A DNA stretch of 64,000 bases from contig NZ_OZ242344.1 of the NCBI RefSeq assembly GCF_965208485.1, positions 1-64,000 on the forward strand, in the 5' to 3' direction. Both the position numbers and the translations under genes were made by a program. This stretch comes from Poriferisodalis sp965208485 (GTDB lineage Bacteria; Actinomycetota; Acidimicrobiia; Acidimicrobiales; Poriferisodalaceae). The notes below the pieces were generated by a model. That model made no database searches. It was given only the letters and a program-made list of their open reading frames with translations, and was not told the DNA's origin. Below are positions 41,955 through 50,949 of the stretch, one piece after another (position 1 is the stretch's first letter; the number at the start of each line of letters is the position of its first letter).

Positions 41955-44420
41955 ATGAAGTTTGACCTGACTTGGCCTGCTCATCGGGGCTGGTCTCAGC
42001 GTTGCGGCCCTCTTGTCGGGATGAACGCGAGGATGCATCGGCTCGTGTCGACGGCGTCGGTGCAGGTGCTCGTTGTTGCTGCGGTGACAGTTCTCGGGCT
42101 GGGCGGGCCTGCTGCGGCTCAGGCTGATGCTGTGTGCTCGGGTACTGCTGCGGTGTCGGATTCCACGACCGACTCTGGCCTCATCGCCGACTGCGACAAT
42201 CTGCTCGCGGCGAAGCCGGTCCTTGTCGGCACTAGCGCCGATCCGCTGAACTGGAGCACTTCCGTAGCGATGTCCGACTGGGACGGAATCACCGTCTCGG
42301 GCGATCCCGCTCGCGTCACCAGCCTCGTATTCCTACACGAGCGGCAGTCCGGTAATCATCTGTCGGGTGAGATCCCGTCCGAGCTGGGCAATCTCGTCGG
42401 CCTCACCCACCTTCGACTGCTCGGTCATAGTCTGTCGGGTGAGATCCCGTCTGAGCTGGGCGATCTCTCCAACCTCACCGAGCTCTCGCTGTCCAACAAT
42501 GATCTGTCGGGTGAGATCCCGTCTCAGTTGGGCAGCCTGTCCAACCTCACCGAACTCTCGCTGTCCGGCAATGATCTGTCGGGTGAGATCCCGTCTCAGT
42601 TGGGCAGCCTGTCCAACCTCACCCACCTCGTGCTGGCTTCGAATGATCTGTCGGGTGAGATCCCGTCTCAGTTGGGCAGCCTGTCCAGCCTCACCTCACT
42701 TGTGCTGAATTACAACAGGCTGTCGGGTGAGATTCCGTCCGAGTTGGGCGATCTCTCCAACCTCACCGAGTTCGCGCTGTCCGGCAACAGGCTGTCGGGT
42801 GAGATTCCGTCTGATCTGGGTGACCTTTCCAACCTCACTTGGCTCTCGCTGGACACGAACAGGCTGTCAGGTGAGATCCCGTCTGATCTGGGCGATTTGT
42901 CCAGGCTCGGACATCTCTGGCTGCAATCAAACAGGCTGTCGGGTGAGATCCCGTCCGAACTGGGGCGGCTCTCCAACCTCGTCTTTCTCCTCCTGTATGA
43001 CAACAGGCTGTCGGGTGAGATTCCGTCTGATCTGGGTGACCTTTCCAAGCTCACCACGCTCGCTCTGTACAACAATGATCTGACCGGTCCGATTCCGCCT
43101 GATCTGGGCGATCTGTCCGGGCTCAGCAAACTCTTGCTGTCCGGCAACGACTTGTCGGGGTGTATTCCTGTCGCGTTGGCAAGTCTGCTGAGCGGACAGG
43201 AACTCGGTCTGAGCGAATGCAGTGCCCAAGACATGATGCCAGACAACGGTCCGCCTGGCAGCGACGGTCCGCCTGACACCAGTACGCCTCCCGACACCAG
43301 TACGCCTCCCGACACCAGTACGCCTCCCGACGACACTGCGTCCGACGACGACACTGCGTCCGACAACGACACGCCCGACACCATCGTGGCCGACGATACG
43401 AGCAACAGCGGCAACCGCGTCGGCACTGGCAGTGCGGGCGGCGGTTCTGGTTTGGATGTGGGTGTGGCGACGTTGGTGGTGGCTGATGGGTGGAGTCCTG
43501 CTGATGTGGGCACGGCGTCGGTGCTGGCGGCTCGTGAGGGCGGCGCGGTGGTGTATGTCGCTGAGGGGGAGTTGCCCGCGGGGGTGGAGAGGCTGTTGGG
43601 GGATGCGCTGCCGGCTGAGGTGCTGGTGGTGGGCGGCCCGGCGGCGGTGTCGCGGGCGGTGGTGAGCGAGATCCGCGCTGTGTCGGAGGGTTCTGAGGTG
43701 CGACGGGTCTCGGGGCCGGACCGTGTCGCGACTGCGGCGGCTGCGGCGCGGGAGTCGCTGGGCGGTGTCGCGGGCGGCGGGGTCACGTTTGTGGTCGCGA
43801 ATGGCTGGTCCGCGGCTGATGCGGGCGTGGCGGCTGCGTTGGCGGCTGCCGGCGGGGGCCGGGCGGCGGTGTTGTACACCGGCGGTGATGCGTTGGCTGA
43901 GGAGTCGGCTGCGTTGCTGCGGGAGTATCCCACCGAGGAGGTGGTGCTGGTGGGCGGCGTGGCGGCGGTCAGCGCGGCCGCGGAGCAGCAGGCTCGGGAG
44001 GCGGCGGGTGAGCAGGCGAGTGTGTCGCGTGTGACCGGGCAGGATCGTGTGGAGACTGCGGCGGCCGCGGCGCGGCGGGTGCTGGGCGACCCCGCTTCGG
44101 CCGGCGGGGTCACGTTGGTGGTGGCGAACGGCTGGTCCGCGGCTGATGTGGGCGTGGCGGCTGCGTTGGCGGCGGTGACCGACGACGCGGCTGTGGTCTA
44201 CACCGCGGCGGGGGTGCTGTCCGGGGCCGCGGAGGCGGTCATCGACGAGTACGAGCCGGTGTCGGTGATCATCGTCGGGGGCCGCTCGGCGGTCAGCGAC
44301 GAGGTCCGCGACGCTGTCGCCGCGGCAGCGCCCGACGGCACTGGCATCGAGCGCATCAGCGGCCAGGACCGCACCGACACCGCCGTCCGAGCAGCCCGGC
44401 ACATCCTCACCCAAGACTGA
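41955..44420 (+). CDS. Secreted leucine-rich-repeat protein with CWB2 cell-wall-binding repeats
   Basis: An 821-residue surface protein. GAGGAAGG lies nine bases before the ATG at 41955. A long signal peptide ends near GGPAAAQADA. Then come twelve 24-residue leucine-rich repeats of the plant-like LSGEIPSELGDLSNLTEL type (residues ~135-420). A Pro/Thr/Asp spacer with PPDTST repeats follows (~435-490). Three cell-wall-binding type 2 repeats end the protein, each opening like VTFVVANGWSAADAGVA and containing VLVGG and SG(P/Q)DR. CWB2 modules hold proteins on the envelope; the LRR array probably binds a partner. It separates polA from rpsA, which are usually adjacent or near. Confidence 0.9.
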   Translation: MKFDLTWPAHRGWSQRCGPLVGMNARMHRLVSTASVQVLVVAAVTVLGLGGPAAAQADAVCSGTAAVSDSTTDSGLIADCDNLLAAKPVLVGTSADPLNWSTSVAMSDWDGITVSGDPARVTSLVFLHERQSGNHLSGEIPSELGNLVGLTHLRLLGHSLSGEIPSELGDLSNLTELSLSNNDLSGEIPSQLGSLSNLTELSLSGNDLSGEIPSQLGSLSNLTHLVLASNDLSGEIPSQLGSLSSLTSLVLNYNRLSGEIPSELGDLSNLTEFALSGNRLSGEIPSDLGDLSNLTWLSLDTNRLSGEIPSDLGDLSRLGHLWLQSNRLSGEIPSELGRLSNLVFLLLYDNRLSGEIPSDLGDLSKLTTLALYNNDLTGPIPPDLGDLSGLSKLLLSGNDLSGCIPVALASLLSGQELGLSECSAQDMMPDNGPPGSDGPPDTSTPPDTSTPPDTSTPPDDTASDDDTASDNDTPDTIVADDTSNSGNRVGTGSAGGGSGLDVGVATLVVADGWSPADVGTASVLAAREGGAVVYVAEGELPAGVERLLGDALPAEVLVVGGPAAVSRAVVSEIRAVSEGSEVRRVSGPDRVATAAAAARESLGGVAGGGVTFVVANGWSAADAGVAAALAAAGGGRAAVLYTGGDALAEESAALLREYPTEEVVLVGGVAAVSAAAEQQAREAAGEQASVSRVTGQDRVETAAAAARRVLGDPASAGGVTLVVANGWSAADVGVAAALAAVTDDAAVVYTAAGVLSGAAEAVIDEYEPVSVIIVGGRSAVSDEVRDAVAAAAPDGTGIERISGQDRTDTAVRAARHILTQD
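42359..43222 (+). repeat. 72-base coding repeats (LRR array)
   Basis: Twelve units of 72 bases starting at 42359, most opening with CTGTCGGGTGAGATCCCGTC. The near-identity at DNA level in the first ten units, with divergence in the last two, suggests recent expansion or homogenisation by recombination. Confidence 0.9.
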
Positions 44421-44656
44421 CCCGCACCCCGACAACGCGGCGCTTTGCGTTCCCGCGTGGAGCAGGCCGGTGAGAGCTTGGGCCTGTCGGCGCTCGGGTG
44501 CCTGACGCGGCGCTGACTCCACATCCCTCCGGTGCATCTGGGTTCAGAACCTGAGTCCTCGGGGGCGGCAGCGGGGCGTGCCGGTAGCCTCTCGGTGCGC
44601 TGTATGCGGCAGGCTCAGCCGTCGGCGCCCGTGATTCCGACCAGAGCGCCCCCACC

Positions 44657-46135
44657 GTGACCGACGCATTCGTCCCCGCTTTCGAAGACCCGGCCATCGA
44701 GGAATCCCTTGATGCCACATCAGACCCGCCGGTGAGCGCTAGTGGCACTGCCGACGGGGCGAACGGCGCTCTGACGAACGACTTCGGCACCTTCACCGAT
44801 GCAGGCGAGTACGTGCCGAGAGCCATCGCGTCCGATGACCTCGGCGAAGTCTCCTTCGAGGAAGCGATCGCGCAGACCATCGTCGAATTCGGCGATGGCG
44901 ACATCGTGGCGGGCACGATCGTCCGTGTGGACCGCGACGAGGTGCTGCTGGACATTGGGTTCAAGTCCGAGGGGGTCATCCCGTCGCGAGAGCTCTCCAT
45001 CCGCCATGACATCGACCCGTCCGATGTCGTCGAGGTGGGTGACCAGATCGAAGCGCTCGTCTTGCAGAAGGAAGATCCTGACGGTCGCTTGGTGCTGTCC
45101 AAGAAGCGGGCACAGTACGAGCGTGCTTGGGGCCGGATCGAGGAGATCCGTGAGTCCAACGGGGTCGTCAAGGGTCCCGTCATCGAGGTCGTCAAGGGCG
45201 GGCTGATCGTCGACATCGGACTGCGCGGATTCCTGCCTGCGTCGCTGGTGGAGCTCCGGCGGGTTCGAGACCTCGCCCCCTACGTCGGCCAGGAACTCGA
45301 GGCCAAGATCATCGAGCTGGACAAGAACCGCAACAATGTCGTGCTCAGCCGGCGTGCCTGGCTGGAGGAGAGCCTCAAGGAAGAGCGGGAAGGATTCCTG
45401 CGCGATCTTCGCCGGGGCGAGCGGCGGACTGGCCGGGTGTCGTCGGTGGTCAGCTTCGGCGCCTTCGTCGATCTCGGCGGCATGGACGGCCTCATCCATG
45501 TGTCCGAGCTGTCCTGGAAGCACGTCGACCATCCGGGTTCGGTCGTGAGCATCGGCGACGAGGTGACCGTGGAAGTGCTCGAGATCGACCGGGAGCGTGA
45601 GCGCATCTCGCTCTCGCTCAAGGCCACACAACAAGATCCCTGGGAAGCGTTCGCCGGCTCTCACCGCGTCGAAGAGCTCGTCTACGGGCGGGTCACCAAG
45701 CTGGTGCCGTTCGGGGCCTTCGTGCAGGTCGGCGATGGTATCGAGGGCCTCGTGCACATCTCGGAGATGTCGGCGCACCATGTCGAGATGCCCGAGCAGG
45801 TCGTCACTCCGGGCGAGGAGCTGTGGGTGAAGATCATCGATCTGGACCTGCAGCGTCGTCGCATCAGCTTGTCGATCAAGCAGGCGGCCGAGGGTGGTGT
45901 CGTCGCGGAGGAATACCGCGATGCGTTCGGCGATCACGCCTACGACGAGGAAGGCAACTTCATCGGCGAATTCAGCTATGAGACGCCGTCCGACGGTGAG
46001 GAGTCAGAAGCCGAGCGTGCTTGGCGCGAGTACTACGAAGAGCATGGCGAGGAGGCCTACCGCCAAGCGCTCGCGCACTACGAGAACCAAGAGGCCGACG
46101 GCGGTGAATCCGAGAGCGACGCCCAGACCCCGTAA
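44657..46135 (+). CDS. rpsA: 30S ribosomal protein S1
   Basis: A 492-residue S1 with four S1/OB domains. The first (GTIVRVDRDEVLLDIGFKSE) begins near residue 90. The third has GRVSSVVSFGAFVDLGGMDG. The fourth has GRVTKLVPFGAFVQVGDGIE and GLVHISEMS. The ends are acidic. It starts with GTG at 44657 and binds mRNA on the 30S subunit. Four domains fits actinobacteria (six in E. coli). coaE follows after 45 bases, the usual order. The 236 bases upstream hold no gene I can support. Confidence 0.95.
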   Translation: MTDAFVPAFEDPAIEESLDATSDPPVSASGTADGANGALTNDFGTFTDAGEYVPRAIASDDLGEVSFEEAIAQTIVEFGDGDIVAGTIVRVDRDEVLLDIGFKSEGVIPSRELSIRHDIDPSDVVEVGDQIEALVLQKEDPDGRLVLSKKRAQYERAWGRIEEIRESNGVVKGPVIEVVKGGLIVDIGLRGFLPASLVELRRVRDLAPYVGQELEAKIIELDKNRNNVVLSRRAWLEESLKEEREGFLRDLRRGERRTGRVSSVVSFGAFVDLGGMDGLIHVSELSWKHVDHPGSVVSIGDEVTVEVLEIDRERERISLSLKATQQDPWEAFAGSHRVEELVYGRVTKLVPFGAFVQVGDGIEGLVHISEMSAHHVEMPEQVVTPGEELWVKIIDLDLQRRRISLSIKQAAEGGVVAEEYRDAFGDHAYDEEGNFIGEFSYETPSDGEESEAERAWREYYEEHGEEAYRQALAHYENQEADGGESESDAQTP

Positions 46136-46180
46136 CGAGTCAGATCCGCCGCAGGCCATCGCTGGCGGTCATCGAGGCCG

Positions 46181-46810
46181 ATGATCACGATCGGCCTGAC
46201 GGGCGGCATCGGCAGCGGCAAGAGCACGGTGGCGGCGGGATTCGTGCGGCGCGGTGCGGCGCTGATCGACGCTGATGCCATCGTCCGCTCCCTGCAGGCG
46301 CCGTCAAGTCCGGTTCTTGCCGAGATGGCGGAGCGGTTCGGCCCACACATCATTGCGTCCGACGGGACGCTGGACCGGGGCGCAGTGGCCGAACTGGTAT
46401 TCGCCGACAGCGAGGCGCTCGCGGACCTGAATGCGATCACGCACCCGCCCGTGGGACGTGAGATACGCCGACAGCTCGGCAAGCTCGCAGGAACAGAACA
46501 GATCGTCGTGCTGGACATCCCGCTGCTGGGCGAGGGCTTGGCGAATGGTCAGAGGCCGCGCTATCGGACGAGCGGGATCTTGGTGGTGGACACGCCGGTA
46601 GATCTCGCCATCGACCGGCTCGTGTCGGCGCGCGGCTTTTCTGCCGAGGACGCCAAGGCACGCATCGCAGCGCAACTGCCGAGGACCGAACGACTCGCCA
46701 TCGCTGACTGGATCATCGACAACTCGGGCGGCTTCGACGAGTTGGAGGTCGCTATTGGCGCGGCATTCGAGTGGGCGGCTGAGCTGGAGCATGTCGAGTT
46801 CCCCGCTTGA
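46181..46810 (+). CDS. coaE: Dephospho-CoA kinase
   Basis: A 209-residue kinase for the last step of coenzyme A synthesis. The P-loop is GLTGGIGSGKSTVAAGF; DADAIVRSLQ is the substrate Asp motif and LNAITHPPVGREIRR the following helix. The lid LVSARGFSAEDAKARIAAQ and C-terminal ADWIIDNSGGFDELE are typical. It follows rpsA, as in other actinobacteria. Length is normal. Confidence 0.95.
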   Translation: MITIGLTGGIGSGKSTVAAGFVRRGAALIDADAIVRSLQAPSSPVLAEMAERFGPHIIASDGTLDRGAVAELVFADSEALADLNAITHPPVGREIRRQLGKLAGTEQIVVLDIPLLGEGLANGQRPRYRTSGILVVDTPVDLAIDRLVSARGFSAEDAKARIAAQLPRTERLAIADWIIDNSGGFDELEVAIGAAFEWAAELEHVEFPA

Positions 46811-46845
46811 CGCCCGACGGGCGACGGCACGGGTACGGCGCGAAC

Positions 46846-47334
46846 TCAGCAGGAGATCGGAGTGCCGCAATGCGGGCAGCTCGGCTCTGGCGATCTCGTG
46901 TCGAATTGTGAGGGCTTTATGAGCAGGAAGCAGCCCTCGCACAGGATCTCCTCTTCCTGCTTGGTCCCAGCGCGCGATCCGGTGACAATGCCGACAGCGT
47001 CGTCCTCGTCGTCATCATCGTCCTCGGACGCCAGACGCTCCTTGAGGATCTCGCCGAGATCGGCCTCGAACTCCTCGTCCTCGTCCTCGTCGTCATCATC
47101 GTCGGTCAGCCGCACGCCGGTGGGGACTTCGCGGCTGCTGGGTTCGTCGTCTTCGGCGGAATCGTCCACGTCAAGGTCGTCCGAGTCATCATCGTCAGGG
47201 TTCTCATCGAGATCGCCGGCAGCCAACTCTTCGGCCTCCAGATCCTCCTTCAGGGGTTCGAGGTCCTTGTGGAGCAATGCATCGCCGAGCGCATCGTCCT
47301 CAAGCGCGTTCTCGTCAGTGTTGTCTGGGCTCAT
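46846..47334 (-). CDS. Acidic protein with C-terminal zinc ribbon
   Basis: A 162-residue protein, nearly half Asp/Glu in its first 120 residues with several D/E runs (TDDDDDEDEDEEFEADLG). The C-terminus has two Cys pairs, CEGCFLL and CPHCGTPISC, forming a zinc ribbon. The layout (acidic N-terminus, LKERLASEDDDDD, then CxxCFLL) resembles the actinobacterial DUF4193 family, longer than usual. It converges on coaE and diverges from uvrB. It may be a nucleic-acid or transcription-linked factor; function unknown. Confidence 0.65.
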   Translation of the reverse strand: MSPDNTDENALEDDALGDALLHKDLEPLKEDLEAEELAAGDLDENPDDDDSDDLDVDDSAEDDEPSSREVPTGVRLTDDDDDEDEDEEFEADLGEILKERLASEDDDDDEDDAVGIVTGSRAGTKQEEEILCEGCFLLIKPSQFDTRSPEPSCPHCGTPISC

Positions 47335-47509
47335 GAGCGGTCTCGGGCGGGCAGTGGAGCCAGAATCGGTCGATCAGGCAATCAGGGCGGCAGGATAACC
47401 ACATCGGCCCCTCAACCGAAGGTACTGCTGTCCGAGCAATGTTCCCGGCGTCGCAGAGCGGTTGATCGTCGGCGGAATCGCGTGGCGACTCACCCGTAGC
47501 CTGCACTGC

Positions 47510-49624
47510 ATGGCATCCGTCTCGGCGGCACCGTCGCAGCAGGACGCAACCGGCTTCGAAGATCCCCGGGTCCGTCCGTGGTTGCCCGAGCCGACGACGG
47601 CTCATTCCTTTCGAGTGTCCGCTGGATTCGATCCTGCTGGGGATCAGCCGCGCGCCGTGGCCGAGCTGGCACAGGGCATCGATCGTGGAGACCGCTTCCA
47701 GACGCTGCTGGGCATCACCGGCTCGGGCAAGAGCGCGACGATCGCGTGGACGATCGAGCGCACGCAGCGTCCCACCCTGGTGCTCGCGCCGAACAAGTCG
47801 TTGGCTGCTCAGCTCGCGAACGAGTTCCGCGAGTTCTTCCCCGACAACCGCGTCGAGTACTTCGTCTCCTACTACGACTACTACCAGCCCGAGGCCTACA
47901 TGCCGGCGTCGGACACCTACATCGAGAAGGATTCCACCGTCAACGACGAGATCGACCGGCTGCGGCACTCGGCCACTGCCGCGCTGCTGACCCGCCGCGA
48001 CGTCATCGTTGTGGCATCGGTCTCGGCCATCTACGGACTCGGTGCTCCCGAGGAGTACCTGCGCCAGATGCTCTACCTGCGGGTGGGCGAGATCGTCGAT
48101 CAGCGTTCGGTACTGGGCCGGCTCGTCGACATGCAGTACGAGCGCAACGACATGAACCTCATCCGAGGCCGATTCCGGGTGCGGGGCGACACGCTCGAGG
48201 TCCACCCGGCCTACGAGGAGTTCCTCGTGCGAGTCGAGCTGTTCGGCGATGAGATCGACCGCATCAGCCGCATCGATCCCCTTACGGGCGAGCGGCTGGG
48301 CGAGCTGGAAGAGATCACGATCTTTCCTGCGTCGCATTACGTCACCGGCGGCGACAAGCTGCGTGCGGCGATCGGCAAGATCGAGGTCGAGATGGCCGAA
48401 CGGCTGCAGTTCTTCGAGAAGGAGAACAAGCTGCTGGAGGCGCAGCGGCTGCGGATGCGCACCGAGTACGACCTCGAGATGCTGGGCGAGCTGGGCTATT
48501 GCAACGGTGTCGAGAACTACTCGATGCATCTCGACGGGCGGACCTACGACGAGCCCCCGTACACGCTGCTGGACTTCTTTCCCGACGACTTCCTGATGGT
48601 CATCGACGAGAGCCACGTCGCCGTACCGCAGCTGCACGGCCAGTTCGCAGGCGACCGGCGGCGCAAGGACACCTTGGTGGAGCACGGATTCCGCCTGCCT
48701 TCCGCCCGGGACAACCGGCCGCTGCGCTTCGACGAGGTGATGGACCGGCTCAATCAGGTGATCTTCCTGTCGGCCACCCCAGGGGACTATGAGCTGAGGA
48801 CGTCCAGCCAGGTGGTCTCCCAGATCGTTCGGCCCACCGGGTTGGTCGACCCCGAGATCGTCGTACGGCCCACGAACGGCCAGATCGACGACTTGATGGG
48901 CGAGATCGAGCGGGTCACCACCGATGGTCAGCGCGTGCTCGTCACCACGCTGACGAAGAAGATGGCCGAGGACCTGACCGACTATCTGCTCGAACTGGGA
49001 GTGCGGGTGCGCTACCTCCACAGCGAGATTGACACCATCGAGCGCATCGAGATTCTGCGGGACCTGAGGCTCGGGCACTTCGACGTGCTCGTGGGCATCA
49101 ACTTGCTGCGAGAGGGACTCGATTTGCCCGAGGTGAGCTTGGTGGCGATCCTCGACGCCGACAAGGAGGGCTTCCTGCGCAGCGAGACGTCGCTGATCCA
49201 GACCATCGGGCGTGCTGCGCGCAACGTGGACGGACAGGTCGTGATGTATGCGGACGAGATCACCCCGTCGATGCAACGCGCCGTGTTCGAGACGAACCGC
49301 AGGCGGGGCTTGCAGCAGGCGTACAACGCTGAGCACGGCATCGATCCGCAGACCATCCGCAAGGCGGTCACCGACATCCTCGAAGTGCTGCGAGGCCCAG
49401 CCGAATCCGCACCGGTGCCCGAGAAACTGGTGTCAGGACGCGTGACGGCAGAACGGATGAAGGCCGCTTATGGCGACCTGCCGCCCGATGATCTGACACG
49501 GCTCATCGTCTCGCTGGAAGAAGAGATGGCTGAGGCCGCTGCGGACCTTCGCTTCGAGTACGCAGCCCGGCTGCGCGACGAGCTACGAGAGCTCAGGCGA
49601 GACCTCCGCGACGCAAGCGCCTAG
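47510..49624 (+). CDS. uvrB: Excinuclease ABC subunit B
   Basis: A 704-residue damage-verifying helicase-like subunit. Walker A is in LLGITGSGKSATIAW; the DNA-clamping beta-hairpin region is YYDYYQPEAYMPASDTYIEK. Walker B is LMVIDESHVAVPQ; QTIGRAARNVDGQV is motif VI. The C-terminal UVR helix pair (LEEEMAEAAADLRFEYAARL) binds UvrC/UvrA. The ATG at 47510 is the first near the conserved start. Its stop TAG shares a CTAG with the opposite-strand stop of mscR. Confidence 0.97.
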   Translation: MASVSAAPSQQDATGFEDPRVRPWLPEPTTAHSFRVSAGFDPAGDQPRAVAELAQGIDRGDRFQTLLGITGSGKSATIAWTIERTQRPTLVLAPNKSLAAQLANEFREFFPDNRVEYFVSYYDYYQPEAYMPASDTYIEKDSTVNDEIDRLRHSATAALLTRRDVIVVASVSAIYGLGAPEEYLRQMLYLRVGEIVDQRSVLGRLVDMQYERNDMNLIRGRFRVRGDTLEVHPAYEEFLVRVELFGDEIDRISRIDPLTGERLGELEEITIFPASHYVTGGDKLRAAIGKIEVEMAERLQFFEKENKLLEAQRLRMRTEYDLEMLGELGYCNGVENYSMHLDGRTYDEPPYTLLDFFPDDFLMVIDESHVAVPQLHGQFAGDRRRKDTLVEHGFRLPSARDNRPLRFDEVMDRLNQVIFLSATPGDYELRTSSQVVSQIVRPTGLVDPEIVVRPTNGQIDDLMGEIERVTTDGQRVLVTTLTKKMAEDLTDYLLELGVRVRYLHSEIDTIERIEILRDLRLGHFDVLVGINLLREGLDLPEVSLVAILDADKEGFLRSETSLIQTIGRAARNVDGQVVMYADEITPSMQRAVFETNRRRGLQQAYNAEHGIDPQTIRKAVTDILEVLRGPAESAPVPEKLVSGRVTAERMKAAYGDLPPDDLTRLIVSLEEEMAEAAADLRFEYAARLRDELRELRRDLRDASA

Positions 49625-50712
49625 AGCACGACCACGGAGCGCAGCACTTCGCCGCGTTCCATCTTCTCGAAGGACTCCTCGACGCCGTCGATGCCGATGG
49701 TCTCGCTGACAAACTGGTCGAGCGGCAGGCGGTCCTGCAGGTGCAGGTCGATGAGCATCGGGAAGTCACGGCTGGGCAGACAGTCGCCGTACCACGAACT
49801 CTTGAGCGAGCCGCCGCGCCCGAACACCTCGATCATCGGCAGCTCGATCTTCATCGTGGGGTTCGGCACGCCGACCAGCACGACGGTGCCGGCCAGATCG
49901 CGGGCGTAGAACGCCTGCTCGTAGGTCTGCGGCAGGCCCACGGCCTCGATGGCGACGTCCACGCCGTTTCCGCCCGTCAGTTCTCGGACGGCTGCGACGA
50001 CCTCGTCATTGCTCATCCGCGCGGAGTTGATCGTGTGGGTGGCGCCGAAGGTCCGAGCCCATTCGAGTTTGCGGTCGTCGATGTCGATGCCGATGATCGT
50101 GTGCGCCCCTGCGAGGCGAGCCCCGCAGATCGCCGCGTCGCCCACCCCACCGCAGCCGAAGACGGCCACGCTGTCGCCGCGGCCGACGCCGCCGGTGTTC
50201 ATCGCCGCTCCGAGGCCCGCCATGACGCCGCAGCCGATGAGCCCGGCCACCTCGGGCGGAGCGGTTGGATCCACCTTCGTGGCTTGGCCGGCGGCCACCA
50301 GCGTCTTCTCGGCGAACGCGCCGATGCCCAGCGCGGGGGAGAGCTCGACGCCGTCGAGCGTCATCTTCTGCGCGGCGTTGTGCGTCGAGAAGCAGTACCA
50401 AGGGCGACCCCGGTCGCACGACCGGCAGTTGCTGCACACTGCCCGCCAGTTGAGGATGACGAAGTCGCCGACCGCAACGCCGGTGACGCCGTCACCTGTC
50501 TCTGAGACAACGCCCGCTGCCTCATGCCCGAGCAGGAACGGGAACTCGTCGTTGATGGCGCCCTCCCGGTAGTGCAGATCGGTGTGGCAGACGCCGCATG
50601 CCTGCACATCGACGATTACCTCGCCCGGTCCGGGGTCGGGAACTGTGATGGTCTCGACGCTGACCGGTTCACCCGCAGCCTTTGCCACGACTCCTCGTAC
50701 TTCGTGACCCAT
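49621..50712 (-). CDS. mscR: S-(hydroxymethyl)mycothiol dehydrogenase
   Basis: A 363-residue zinc alcohol dehydrogenase that oxidises the formaldehyde-mycothiol adduct with NAD (and may act as S-nitrosomycothiol reductase). Catalytic zinc residues lie in QACGVCHTDLHYREG and LLGHEAAGVV. The structural-zinc lobe CSNCRSCDRGRPWYC has four cysteines. The Rossmann loop is VFGCGGVGDAAI. Blocks such as VILNWRAVC, QKMTLDG and ALGIGAFAEKTLV are specific to the mycothiol-dependent branch. This implies the cell makes mycothiol. It is convergent with uvrB and shares its stop CTAG. Confidence 0.9.
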   Translation of the reverse strand: MGHEVRGVVAKAAGEPVSVETITVPDPGPGEVIVDVQACGVCHTDLHYREGAINDEFPFLLGHEAAGVVSETGDGVTGVAVGDFVILNWRAVCSNCRSCDRGRPWYCFSTHNAAQKMTLDGVELSPALGIGAFAEKTLVAAGQATKVDPTAPPEVAGLIGCGVMAGLGAAMNTGGVGRGDSVAVFGCGGVGDAAICGARLAGAHTIIGIDIDDRKLEWARTFGATHTINSARMSNDEVVAAVRELTGGNGVDVAIEAVGLPQTYEQAFYARDLAGTVVLVGVPNPTMKIELPMIEVFGRGGSLKSSWYGDCLPSRDFPMLIDLHLQDRLPLDQFVSETIGIDGVEESFEKMERGEVLRSVVVL

Positions 50713-50949
50713 GACCGCTCCCTGTTCGCGAATGTCTCTGGTGGGTGCCCTGTCGGCGCCCGCCGTGCACTGGTGTGCGTGATCGCGACCCTAGTTCTGC
50801 ATGTCGGCGCGTCGGTCAAGAGACTGAGCTAGCAGCCGTGTCCGGGGCAATTCGAACCAGTGTTTGTGTCCGGGAAGCAGCAACGGGGCACAGGTAGGAT
50901 CGCGGGTCGGCGCCAGAACCGCAGGAGCCACGAGGCGGGCGCCAGAAAG

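Noticed and set aside
42359..43222. Regularly spaced repeats that might be read as a CRISPR array
   Set aside because: The 72-base units are contiguous, coding and in frame as leucine-rich repeats; there are no unique spacers and no cas genes.
47315..49336. Long minus-strand open frame opposite uvrB
   Set aside because: Composition is typical of a shadow frame, and the opposite strand encodes a clear UvrB.
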